Origin: Gemmatimonadota bacterium
GTDB taxonomy: Bacteria > Gemmatimonadota > Gemmatimonadetes > Gemmatimonadales > GWC2-71-9
Length of the DNA: 64,000 nt
Assembly: GCA_025361465.1 (NCBI GenBank)
Contig: JANYAG010000025.1
Location: forward strand, 10,199 to 74,198
Direction: 5' to 3'
Each line of letters begins with the position of its first letter. The stretch's first letter is position 1. The translations under genes were made by a program, and so were the position numbers. Below, piece after piece: positions 7,411 to 15,556 of this stretch. Below the pieces are notes generated by a model. It ran no database searches. It was not told the origin of the DNA and worked only from the letters and a program-made list of their open reading frames with translations.

Positions 7411-8172
7411 CTAGTTGAGCAGTGTCAGCGTCAGGCTCGAGATCGCGGTGACAGGAATCGGCTCCGGAGCAGCGGCGACCGTCACCAGCAAGGCTTGCTG
7501 GGACGAGAGCGTCGCCCGGCGCGATGGACCACCGGCGGGAGAGGTGACGGTCAGCTTGCTCGTGCTGGTACCGGAGATCTGCTGCTCCCCACCCTCCATG
7601 CTCACCTTTCCGTTGCCGCTGCCTTCCACCGTGATGGCGTCACCCTCGGCCCCGGTCACCTTCCAGTCCGTCACGACCGTCGTGTTCTGGGTCGCGCCGG
7701 TCGCTGCCTTGTTGCTGGAATTGGTGGTGTCCACCCAGCCGTTGCCTGCCTTCATCCCGCCGCGGGTGCCGGCGAACAGCAGTGACAGGGTCTGCCGTGC
7801 CAAACCGGTGGCCTGGGTCTCGATGGAGAGCTTGGCGTTGTCCTTGACCTTGCCATCGACGACGTAGGCGTGGATGGTCGCCCCCTTCGCTGAATCCGCC
7901 GCCGCCTGATTGAACGCCATCTGCATCTGGCCGGTGGCCTCGAACATCATCGAATCGATCACGACGTGGGCGAGCTTGCCGCCCGTGGTGTCCATCATCG
8001 TCAGGCTGATAAAGATCTTGGCCGTGAGTTCGGTAACCTGTGGTGGTTGACCGAAGGCGGTCAGGTCAACTTCCTGGCGCGACTTCGCGTCGATACGGTA
8101 GTGCAACGGCGCAGCCGGAACGACCGGCTTGACTGGGCCGAGGCCCGCCAGCGCAATGAGAACTGCCAGCAT
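7411..8172 (-). CDS. Secreted protein of unknown function
   Basis: A 253-residue protein with a short hydrophobic N terminus (MLAVLIALAGLGPVK) that looks like a signal peptide, then a soluble Thr/Ser/Gly-rich body without cysteines. Segments such as TVVTDWKVTGAEGD and EGGEQQISGTSTSKL suggest a beta-rich fold. I chose ATG 8172 because the longer in-frame start at 8352 would overlap the promoter-distal end of rnpB. I recognise no family; similar secreted beta proteins of a few hundred residues are common in this kind of genome. It lies between mtgA and rnpB with its own hairpin downstream. Confidence 0.7.
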   Translation of the reverse strand: MLAVLIALAGLGPVKPVVPAAPLHYRIDAKSRQEVDLTAFGQPPQVTELTAKIFISLTMMDTTGGKLAHVVIDSMMFEATGQMQMAFNQAAADSAKGATIHAYVVDGKVKDNAKLSIETQATGLARQTLSLLFAGTRGGMKAGNGWVDTTNSSNKAATGATQNTTVVTDWKVTGAEGDAITVEGSGNGKVSMEGGEQQISGTSTSKLTVTSPAGGPSRRATLSSQQALLVTVAAAPEPIPVTAISSLTLTLLN

Positions 8173-8365
8173 TCCTGGTCTCTCCGAGTGGACGCGCCCG
8201 CACGGACGCGTGGGATGATCACGACGGCCCAGAGCCTTTCCGGGCCGCATACCGCCCTTCCTTTCCCTTCCGAAACTAGCCGCGGGGGCCGTACGGGGCA
8301 TCTGGGGCGTTTGTGTCGGTGGGAAGCGCACGGCGCCCCACGCCGTGTTCATGGCATGGGGCGCC

Positions 8366-8730
8366 CGGGTCAGACCGTAAGCCGAGTTCTGTTTCCCTCA
8401 CGGGAGATGATCATCTGTCTGGGACAGTCGTCGCCGACTGCCTCGAGCAGCCTACCCGCGGCTCAAACGGTGCGGGCCGCACCTTGCCGCCTATTTGGCC
8501 TTGCTCCGACCGGGGGTTACCGTGCCCCCACGCTTACACGAGGGGCGGTGGGCTCTTACCCCACCGTTTCACCCTTACCTGTACCCTTTCGGGCCATCGG
8601 CGGTCTACTCTCTGTTGCCCTGTCCGTCACCTTGCGGTGCCCAGGCGTTACCTGGCGATCTGCCCTGTGGAGCTCGGACTTTCCTCGACCCCTCGTTGCC
8701 TCGGGGCCGCGATCATCGCGTCCAACCCGT
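8366..8730 (-). ncRNA. rnpB: RNase P RNA, bacterial type A
   Basis: The catalytic RNA of RNase P. On the minus strand the conserved P4 5' strand GAGGAAAGTCCGAGCTCC occurs near the 5' end, and near the 3' end ACAGAACTCGGCTTA, the matching universal element. The P1 helix can be read: GGGTTGGAC (8728-8720) pairs with GTCTGACCC (8375-8367) with only G-U wobble deviations. Internal elements GGGTAAGAGCCCACC and GGTAGGCTG are also typical. The ends are set by P1 and may be off by several bases. Its protein partner rnpA is in the same window. Confidence 0.95.
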
Positions 8731-8735
8731 CCCCG

Positions 8736-8765
8736 AACATAGCCCCGTTCCCCGCGGTGCGTCAT
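8736..8765 (-). promoter_or_regulatory. Predicted rnpB promoter
   Basis: TATGTT (8741-8736) ends 5 bp before the deduced 5' end of rnpB; ATGACG (8765-8760) lies 18 bp upstream. This spacing fits transcription starting at P1. Confidence 0.45.
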
Positions 8766-8861
8766 GCGGTGCCGACGAGGCGACATCGGGAAGCCCTGGG
8801 GGTTGAGGAGCGGTTGAACCGTCGCTGCCATCGTCCCAGGACCCTTAACCGAGGTCCCCCG

Positions 8862-9701
8862 ATGTCGCATTCGACGACCCCTATCATTGCCGCCGTCCTC
8901 GAACCGACCGAGCGGAGCCGAGTCGAAGCGGCCGGGAGCGGGCGATTCTCCCTTGTTCACCGGGAATCGATTCGCGAGGCCATCCGGGTGGTGCGCGAAC
9001 GGCCGGTTGACGCGATGCTGGTCTCGGTGCGCCGTTGTGCCGCCGACGCCCCTGCCCTGCTCGAGCAATTCGTCCGCGCCTTTCCGAGGGTGCCGACGGT
9101 GGCGCTGGTCACCTCGCGTGAGCCCGGCGACGCCGAAGCGCTCTTGCGACTCGGCGCCACCGGCGTGCGGCAGGTGGTCGATGCGACCGATGCCAACGGC
9201 TGGCGGCGACTGCGCGAAGTGCTAGGCGCCCCTCCCGTCGAACGCGCTCAGGCAATCCTCGGACCGGTGCTCGATACCATCGGCACGATGTCACCCGGCG
9301 CGCAGCGATTCTGGGAAGAACTGGTGCGGACCGCACCCGAAACCACCACGATTCGCCAACTGGCGCAGCGACTCGCCACGACACCATCCACTTTCGTCTC
9401 GCGATTTGTCCGCGCCGGATTGCCGAGCCCGAAAGACCATCTCGTGGCCGTCCGGCTCTGTCATGCGGCCAAGCTCTTTGACGAGGGAGATTTCAACGTG
9501 GCCGACGTGGCCTATCGGTTGGAGTACGCCTCACCACAATCGTTTGGGCGGCACCTGCGCGTGGTGCTTGGGATCACGCCGAGCGAGTTCCGGGCGCGCT
9601 TTCCGTTCGCCATGGTTCTCGATCGCTTTCTTGATCGTTTCGTACGGCCACATGTCGTGTTGTGGCGGACATTCCGTCCGCTGGCGCCGGGAAGGGGATG
9701 A
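8862..9701 (+). CDS. AraC-family regulator with receiver-like N-terminal domain
   Basis: A 279-residue predicted DNA-binding protein. Residues about 165-265 form the double helix-turn-helix of AraC proteins: TIRQLAQRLATTPSTFVSRF, then NVADVAYRLEYASPQSFGRH and the family end PSEFRARF. The N-terminal 120 residues alternate beta and alpha segments like a response-regulator receiver (VDAMLVSVRR, VPTVALVTSR, LLRLGATGVRQVV), but I see no convincing phospho-acceptor set, so it is likely a pseudo-receiver. ATG 8862 was chosen because the longer in-frame ORF runs back through rnpB. It stands alone, divergent from rnpB; target unknown. Confidence 0.8.
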   Translation: MSHSTTPIIAAVLEPTERSRVEAAGSGRFSLVHRESIREAIRVVRERPVDAMLVSVRRCAADAPALLEQFVRAFPRVPTVALVTSREPGDAEALLRLGATGVRQVVDATDANGWRRLREVLGAPPVERAQAILGPVLDTIGTMSPGAQRFWEELVRTAPETTTIRQLAQRLATTPSTFVSRFVRAGLPSPKDHLVAVRLCHAAKLFDEGDFNVADVAYRLEYASPQSFGRHLRVVLGITPSEFRARFPFAMVLDRFLDRFVRPHVVLWRTFRPLAPGRG

Positions 9702-9724
9702 GCAGCGAGAAGCGAACTACGATC
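9690..9724. repeat. Short heptad-periodic array at the araC-like/pyrE junction
   Basis: Heptamers such as CAGCGAG and AAGCGAA run in 7-bp register across the stop of the regulator and towards the end of convergent pyrE. It is the weakest member of the window's heptad family. Confidence 0.35.
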
Positions 9725-10268
9725 GCAGTGCTGAGGCCTTCACCAGTGTGACCACCGGTACTCCTGTCGCCTCGATCGCCGCCCGGCCACCGGCTTCGCG
9801 ATCAACTACTGCCAGCACGCCGAGCACGGTGCCGCCCTCGGCGCGCACCGCAGCGATCGCCTGGAGCGCCGAACCCCCCGAGGTGATCACGTCCTCGATC
9901 ACCACCACGGCGTCACCGGCGGCGAAGTTCCCTTCAATGCGCCGACCCGTCCCGTGCTGCTTGGCTTCCTTGCGCACCGAAAAGGCGTCGATGGGGTCCA
10001 TGTGTTGCGTGGCACTGGCCGCGGCAATCGCATATGCCACGGGGTCGGCGCCCATCGTGAGTCCCCCGACGCTGCGCGGAACCCAGCGCGCCGCACGAAT
10101 CGCCTCGAGGCCGAGGCGGCCGATCAGCAACTGACCCTGGGCGGACATGGTGGTGCGACGGCAGTCGATGTACCAGTCGGATGTGGCGCCGGAGGCCAGC
10201 GTGAAGTCGCCGAATTCGACCGAGCGCTGGCGCAGCAGCCCGACGAGCGCGTCATGCCCCGAGAGCAC
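9717..10268 (-). CDS. pyrE: Orotate phosphoribosyltransferase
   Basis: Catalyses orotate + PRPP to orotidine 5'-phosphate in de novo pyrimidine synthesis. The 183-residue protein carries the PRPP-binding motif VVVIEDVITSGGS, the substrate region FTLASGATSDWYIDCRRT at the N terminus, and the flexible-loop segment VRKEAKQHGTGRRIEG. It starts at a GTG (10268) only 2 bp after the kinase stop, so the two form an operon with the kinase first. No other pyr genes are nearby. Confidence 0.95.
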   Translation of the reverse strand: MLSGHDALVGLLRQRSVEFGDFTLASGATSDWYIDCRRTTMSAQGQLLIGRLGLEAIRAARWVPRSVGGLTMGADPVAYAIAAASATQHMDPIDAFSVRKEAKQHGTGRRIEGNFAAGDAVVVIEDVITSGGSALQAIAAVRAEGGTVLGVLAVVDREAGGRAAIEATGVPVVTLVKASALRS

Positions 10269-10270
10269 GG

Positions 10271-11164
10271 CTAGCTACGCTTGAAGATCGAGGAGAAGAA
10301 GCCCGGCTTCTCCGGCTCGGCAGCGGTTGCTGCCTCGGAGAACGCAATCGTGAAGTCCTGCACCGTCTTCCAGCGCTTGCCAAGGTCGCGTGCCAGCCCC
10401 TTCATCACCACCTCTTCCAGCCGGGGCGAGAACTTGGTGCCTCGGTCCGCCTGATTGAGCATGATCGGGTCCTGAGTCAGCAACTGCTGAAACAGCTCGC
10501 GGGGATTCTTCCCCGGGAAGGGAGTGACCTCCGTGAGCAACTGGTAGGCGATCACGGCCAGCGAGTAGACGTCAGCCTGTTCACCGACCAGTTCGCCGGA
10601 CAGCGCCTCAGGGGCGACATACTGGAGCGTGCCGACAAAGAACCCTGCCCGCGTCAACCGCTCTTCGGCCGGCAGTTCGGCATCGCGGGCGATGCCGAAA
10701 TCGAGCAGTCGCGCCGTCTGGGTTGTGGGGTCGTACATGATGTTGGCGGGCTTCAGGTCGCGATGGATGATGCCCTTGCTGTGTGCTTCCTGAAGGGCGG
10801 CACCGATCTGCTGGACGATGTTTGCCGCGACCGGCGGGGTGAGTTTCCCGGCCTTGGCGATGAAGGTCTCCAGCGGTTCACCGTCGGCCCACTCCAGCGC
10901 CAGGTACTGCACCCCGTCAGCCTCACCGAACTCGAAGGTGCGCACGACATTAGGGTGGATCACCCGGGCGCCGAATTCGGCTTCCCGGAGAAACCGCTTG
11001 ATGGCCACCGGGTCGGTGGCGAGGCGTGGCCGGAGCACCTTCAGCGCGACCTTTCCGCGTCCTGAGTGCTCAGCGAGATACACTTGGGCGGTGCCACCTT
11101 CGCCCACCGCCCGCCGAATGATGTAGCCGGCGACGGTCTGTCCAATCAGGGAATCTTGTGCCAT
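10271..11164 (-). CDS. Soluble Ser/Thr protein kinase (Hanks type)
   Basis: A 297-residue bacterial eukaryotic-type kinase: Gly-rich loop GEGGTAQVYL (21-30), ATP-anchoring Lys42 in ALKVL, catalytic loop HRDLKPAN (Asp136), DFG in LLDFGIARD, and the APE motif (YVAPEAL). Unlike PknB/StkP it has no transmembrane segment or PASTA repeats; it ends in a short basic tail (FSSIFKRS), so it is probably cytosolic. MAQDSLIG at 11164 was chosen as start, giving a normal distance to the Gly loop; ATG 11176 is possible. It is co-transcribed with pyrE. Substrates unknown. Confidence 0.92.
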   Translation of the reverse strand: MAQDSLIGQTVAGYIIRRAVGEGGTAQVYLAEHSGRGKVALKVLRPRLATDPVAIKRFLREAEFGARVIHPNVVRTFEFGEADGVQYLALEWADGEPLETFIAKAGKLTPPVAANIVQQIGAALQEAHSKGIIHRDLKPANIMYDPTTQTARLLDFGIARDAELPAEERLTRAGFFVGTLQYVAPEALSGELVGEQADVYSLAVIAYQLLTEVTPFPGKNPRELFQQLLTQDPIMLNQADRGTKFSPRLEEVVMKGLARDLGKRWKTVQDFTIAFSEAATAAEPEKPGFFSSIFKRS

Positions 11165-11260
11165 GGGGTATGGCATAAGGTATCCCACGTGACGGTGGGG
11201 CGGCAAGCGCAGCCGACCGTCGGGACCGGGGTCGGCATATCGAAGGGGCCTTGTTCGTCA

Positions 11261-11266
11261 TATAGT
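11261..11266 (+). promoter_or_regulatory. Predicted -10 box of the GWxTD gene
   Basis: TATAGT lies 9 bp before the ATG at 11276 and no ribosome binding sequence intervenes, so the transcript would be leaderless or nearly so. The -35 is not convincing. Confidence 0.4.
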
Positions 11267-11275
11267 TTAGAAACG

Positions 11276-12646
11276 ATGCGTCCACTCCTTCATCTCTCCC
11301 GCCGCACCCTGATGGTGTCGTCCGGCGTCCTCCTGATCCTGGCGGGATGTGGCAGCTGGCAGCGGGTAGGCACCTCCACCACGGTCACACCAGAAACCCA
11401 GCTGCTTGGGCTGCTCGACGCCGATGCCACCTATGGTCGGCTGGGGCACCTCGTTGCCACGGGACAACTCAGCTATGTCGGCAGTGTCGCCTTCGTTCCG
11501 GGGGCGGGTGATTCGACCCGGGCCCTGATCGGGCTTTCGTTGGCCAACCGTGAATTCGCCTTCCAGCGCGACGGTCAGGGTTTTGGCGCCCGGTATCGCG
11601 TCGACTACCAGTTCGACCAGCCGGGGTCGCCACCCAAGGTGGTGGGCCACGACCAGCCCATCAGGGTGGCCACCTTCCAGGAGACGCTTCGCAGCGACGA
11701 GAGCATCCTGCTCCAGGAACAGGTCACCCTCGCTCCCGGCGACTATACCGTCACGGTGAAGGTCCGGGACCTGTCGAATGGCCAGCTCGGCACCGCGACC
11801 CGGAAGTTCACGGTCCCGGCCTTCCGCGCCGGGAGCTTCACCGCTCCGGTGCTTGCCTACCAAGTCAGGGCGCGCGGAGCCCGCACCGATTCCCTCTCAA
11901 TCGTCATGAACCCTCGGGGGACCGTGGCCTACGGCGGTGACACCCTGTTGGTCTATTTCGAGGGGGTTGGCTACAAGGCACCTGCGACGATCCCGTTGCA
12001 GGTCCGGGATGACCGCGACAGTCTCGTCTTCCAAACCCAGGTGCACTTCTCCGGAACGCGCGAGGTGGAGAGCCAGTACATCCGGCTTGCCCCGGACTCG
12101 GTTCCTCTTGGCCAGCTCGAGTTCATCCTCGGCGACACGACGACCGGCACCCGGAGAACTTCCGCCCTGGTCTCGTTCTCCTCGGCGTGGGTGGTGACCA
12201 ACTTCGACGACCTGATTTCCCTGCTGCGGTATTTCGGGGCGGACAACAAGTTGTCGCGGATCCAGAAGGCGAAGTCCACCGATCGGGGCGAGCTGTGGAA
12301 GCAGTTCTATCATGACACCGACCCGATCCCGACCACGCCGAACAACGAGGCCCTCGAGCTGTATTTCGCCCGCGTGGCGATCGCCAACCAGCGCTACCGG
12401 ACCGAAGGCGGACCCGGCTGGCGCACCGATCGCGGCGAGGTCTACATCGTCCTCGGTGATCCAGACGAAATCTACGACGCGTCACCGACGCTCCAGTACG
12501 CCGGACGGTACTATCAGTGGAACTACACCGAATACCGGATTGTGCTCCTGTTCCAGGATCAGACCGGCTTTGGGAGATTCCGCCTGACCCCCGCCTCCCG
12601 CTCCGATTTCGAGCGAGTCAAGGCGCGTGTCCAGCCCGCGCGGTGA
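11276..12646 (+). CDS. GWxTD-domain lipoprotein
   Basis: A 456-residue lipoprotein: a signal peptide with lipobox LLILAGCGSW, then beta-rich domains, and a C-terminal GWxTD module (GWRTDRGEVYIVLGDPDEI, YYQWNYTEYRIVLLFQD). GWxTD proteins are surface or periplasmic proteins of unknown function common in Gemmatimonadota, Bacteroidota and relatives. The ATG at 11276 begins the signal peptide. polA starts 11 bp after the stop, so the two may be co-transcribed. Function cannot be stated. Confidence 0.88.
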   Translation: MRPLLHLSRRTLMVSSGVLLILAGCGSWQRVGTSTTVTPETQLLGLLDADATYGRLGHLVATGQLSYVGSVAFVPGAGDSTRALIGLSLANREFAFQRDGQGFGARYRVDYQFDQPGSPPKVVGHDQPIRVATFQETLRSDESILLQEQVTLAPGDYTVTVKVRDLSNGQLGTATRKFTVPAFRAGSFTAPVLAYQVRARGARTDSLSIVMNPRGTVAYGGDTLLVYFEGVGYKAPATIPLQVRDDRDSLVFQTQVHFSGTREVESQYIRLAPDSVPLGQLEFILGDTTTGTRRTSALVSFSSAWVVTNFDDLISLLRYFGADNKLSRIQKAKSTDRGELWKQFYHDTDPIPTTPNNEALELYFARVAIANQRYRTEGGPGWRTDRGEVYIVLGDPDEIYDASPTLQYAGRYYQWNYTEYRIVLLFQDQTGFGRFRLTPASRSDFERVKARVQPAR

Positions 12647-12656
12647 CTGTCACCTG

Positions 12657-15500
12657 ATGCCAGAACACGATCCACCACAACTCTTCCTCGTTGACGGATA
12701 CGCCCTGATCTACCGGGCGTTCTTCGCGCTCATCGCCCGGCCCCTGCGCACTGCCAAGGGCGAAAACACCTCGGCGGCGTGGGGTGTGGCGAATTTTCTC
12801 CTTCGTCTCTGCGAGAAGTACCGCCCGGAATACCTGCTCTGGGTCAATGATGCCGGCGACTCCTTCCGCACCGAGACCTACGCCGAGTACAAGTCCACAC
12901 GGGAAAAGCTCGACGCCGAACTGCAGGCGGATTTCGACACCGCGGTCGAGCGGGTGCGCTCGCTGCTCGCCGCCTTCCGGATTCCACTGGTCGAAGTCGA
13001 TGGCTACGAGGCCGATGATGTCATCGGGACGCTGGCGGCCCGCGCGGCGAATCACGGACTGGAAGCGGTAATCGTCTCGGGCGACAAGGATTTCTATCAG
13101 CTCATCCGTCCCGGGATCACCCTGCTCAACCCCGGCCGCGGCGGGCCGGCGGGGGTCGACGAGGCGTGGGTGACGGAGGCGAACGCTTCCGACCGGCTGG
13201 GGGTCCCGCCATCCCAGGTCATCGACTACCTCGCCCTGGTCGGCGATTCGTCCGACAACGTGCCTGGCGTCAAGGGCATCGGCGAGAAGGGTGCCGTGCT
13301 CCTGTTGCAGGAGTTCGGTGGCCTCGAATCCATCCTGGCGCACGTTCCCGACATCAAGCAGAAGCGGGCCCGCGAGGCGTTGGAAGCCCAGGCCGACAAG
13401 GCACGCCTCTCGAGACAACTGGTGACCATCAAGCTCGACGTGCCGGTCGAACTCGATCTCGCCGCCGCCGTAATGGAGCCCCCGGACCGTCAGGCCCTGG
13501 CCCGGCTCTGTGCGGAGCTCGAGTTCAACTCGCTGATGGCGAGGATCGACCGGCTCCCGGGTTTCGCGCCCGGCGAAGCCGCCCGCCCGACGGTCGATCC
13601 AGCAGCGCTACCCGGTCCACCACCACCGGCGATCCCCACGCTCGACGTGCTGGTGGTCGCCGATCCGTCGGAGCTTGCGGCCCTGGCCGCCCGGTTGCGA
13701 CAGGCGCCACTGGTCGCGCTCGACACGGAGACCTCGTCACTCGAACCCCACGACGCCGACCTGATCGGTCTCTCGCTCGCAGCGAGCCCCAGCGAGGTCT
13801 GGTACCTGCCGTACGGGCACCGCACACCGATGCAGGGTCTCTTCCCAGAGGAGCATCACGAGCACGGCGTGGCGCCGAAGGTGAAGAACCTCCCGCCGAT
13901 CACCGACCCGCGCTGCGCGCCGATCGCCGATCTCCTTCGCGACGCCTCGGTGCCCAAGGCAGGGCACAACCTCAAGTACGACGTGCAGGTGCTCCGCCGC
14001 GCCGGCATCGAAGTGGCGGGCATCGCGTGCGACACGATGCTGTCGGCCTTTGTGCTCGACCCCTCGCGCCGCTCCTTCGGCATCGACGCGCTGGCGCTCG
14101 AATTTCTCGGGACGTCGATGACCCAGTACTCCGACCTCACCGGCAAGGGGAAGCAGCAGATCCCCTTCGCCGAAGTGCTGGTGGAGAAGGCCGCGATGTA
14201 CTGCGGCGCCGACAGCGCGACGGTCCTCGCCCTCAACGAGATCTTCTCGCCCGACGTTGACCACCACGCACTGCGCTCACTGCTCGAGCAGATCGAACTG
14301 CCGCTTCTTCCCGTCCTGGTCGACATGGAATGGGCCGGGATTGCCATCGACGGCGAGCAGTTCGCGAGACTCGGCCGCGAGCTCGGGCACGACCTCCAGG
14401 TGCTGGAACAGGACATCCAGCGCCTCGCGGGCGACAAGCCGCTCAACATCAACTCACCGAAGCAGCTCGCCCAGATCCTCTTCGTCGACCAGGGCCTTCC
14501 GGTCATCAAGAAGACCAAGACGGGGCCGTCGACCGATGCGGACGTCCTCGAACAGCTCGCCGACATGGGGCACGAATTGCCGCGCCGGATTCTCGGCTAC
14601 CGCGAGCTGCAGAAGCTCAAGAGCACCTACGTCGACGTGCTGCCCATGAAGGTCAACCGCGAGACAGGGCGGATCCACACCTCGTTCAACCAGGTCGGCG
14701 CCCAGACCGGGCGACTTTCCTCCACCGACCCGAACCTCCAGAACATCCCGATCCGCTCGCCGCGCGGCGAGGCGATTCGGCGCGGCTTCATTCCCCGTCG
14801 TGGCTGGAAGTTCGTGGTCGCGGACTACTCCCAGATCGAACTGCGCCTCATGGCGCACCTCTCGGGAGACCCGGCGTTCAGTGAAGCGTTCCGGCGCGGC
14901 GAGGATATCCACCGGCAAACCGCGGCGATCATCTTCGGCGTGCCGCTGCCCGAGGTGACCAGCGAGATGCGCTCCCGGGCCAAGACCATCAATTTCGGCA
15001 CCATCTATGGACAGGGCCCGTTCGCGCTCTCGAAACAGCTCGGCATCTCGCAGGACGAGGCCAAGCGCTTCATCGCAGACTACTTCACCCGGTTTGCGGG
15101 GGTCCGCGCCTTCCTCGATGCCCAGGTCGCGATCGCGCGCGAGAAAGGGTACGTCGAAACCCTGTTCGGTCGGCGTCGCTATATCGCCGAGATCAACGAC
15201 CGCAACTTCAACATCCGCTCGTTTGGTGAGCGCACGGCGCAGAACACCCCGCTGCAGGGATCGGCGGCCGACCTGATCAAGCTCGCGATGATCACGATCC
15301 ACCGCGCCCTTCCCGCGGCGGGACTGCAATCGCACCTGCTGCTGCAGGTGCACGACGAACTCGTCGTCGAGGCGCCCGAAGCGGAAGCCGCGGCAACGGC
15401 CGAACTGGTCAAGCAGCACATGGAAGGCGCGGCTGTATTGAATGTGCCGCTGGTGGTGACGGTGGGAATCGGCGACAACTGGAAGGATGCGAAGAGCTGA
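12657..15500 (+). CDS. polA: DNA polymerase I
   Basis: A full-length 947-residue Pol I for Okazaki-fragment processing and repair. The 5' nuclease domain (LFLVDGYALIYRAFFA, VDGYEADDVIGTLA, VSGDKDFYQL) is followed by a 3'-5' exonuclease domain that keeps the metal ligands (LDTETS, Asp356 and Glu358), so proofreading is likely retained. The polymerase domain has motif A VADYSQIELR, motif B RAKTINFGTIYG and motif C QVHDELVVE (His899-Asp900-Glu901). ATG 12657 gives the usual N terminus. It converges with the MMPL exporter gene with no base between the two stop codons. Confidence 0.98.
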   Translation: MPEHDPPQLFLVDGYALIYRAFFALIARPLRTAKGENTSAAWGVANFLLRLCEKYRPEYLLWVNDAGDSFRTETYAEYKSTREKLDAELQADFDTAVERVRSLLAAFRIPLVEVDGYEADDVIGTLAARAANHGLEAVIVSGDKDFYQLIRPGITLLNPGRGGPAGVDEAWVTEANASDRLGVPPSQVIDYLALVGDSSDNVPGVKGIGEKGAVLLLQEFGGLESILAHVPDIKQKRAREALEAQADKARLSRQLVTIKLDVPVELDLAAAVMEPPDRQALARLCAELEFNSLMARIDRLPGFAPGEAARPTVDPAALPGPPPPAIPTLDVLVVADPSELAALAARLRQAPLVALDTETSSLEPHDADLIGLSLAASPSEVWYLPYGHRTPMQGLFPEEHHEHGVAPKVKNLPPITDPRCAPIADLLRDASVPKAGHNLKYDVQVLRRAGIEVAGIACDTMLSAFVLDPSRRSFGIDALALEFLGTSMTQYSDLTGKGKQQIPFAEVLVEKAAMYCGADSATVLALNEIFSPDVDHHALRSLLEQIELPLLPVLVDMEWAGIAIDGEQFARLGRELGHDLQVLEQDIQRLAGDKPLNINSPKQLAQILFVDQGLPVIKKTKTGPSTDADVLEQLADMGHELPRRILGYRELQKLKSTYVDVLPMKVNRETGRIHTSFNQVGAQTGRLSSTDPNLQNIPIRSPRGEAIRRGFIPRRGWKFVVADYSQIELRLMAHLSGDPAFSEAFRRGEDIHRQTAAIIFGVPLPEVTSEMRSRAKTINFGTIYGQGPFALSKQLGISQDEAKRFIADYFTRFAGVRAFLDAQVAIAREKGYVETLFGRRRYIAEINDRNFNIRSFGERTAQNTPLQGSAADLIKLAMITIHRALPAAGLQSHLLLQVHDELVVEAPEAEAAATAELVKQHMEGAAVLNVPLVVTVGIGDNWKDAKS

Positions 15501-15556
15501 TTATTCGACTCGCTCCTCGCTTCTCGCTGCTCCCTTCTCCATTCTCCCTTCCCTCA
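15501..15556. repeat. Heptad-periodic array inside the 3' end of the MMPL gene
   Basis: Eight consecutive 7-mers in register from the stop codon inward, including ACTCGCT, CCTCGCT, TCTCGCT, GCTCCCT, TCTCCAT and TCTCCCT. They encode the charged tail of the exporter (EKGAARSEERVE). Units differ but keep a CTC-centred pattern. Confidence 0.7.

Noticed and set aside
8313..8861. Upstream extension of the AraC-like ORF
   Set aside because: The frame is open, but this stretch is the RNase P RNA gene on the other strand; the protein family start is at 8862.
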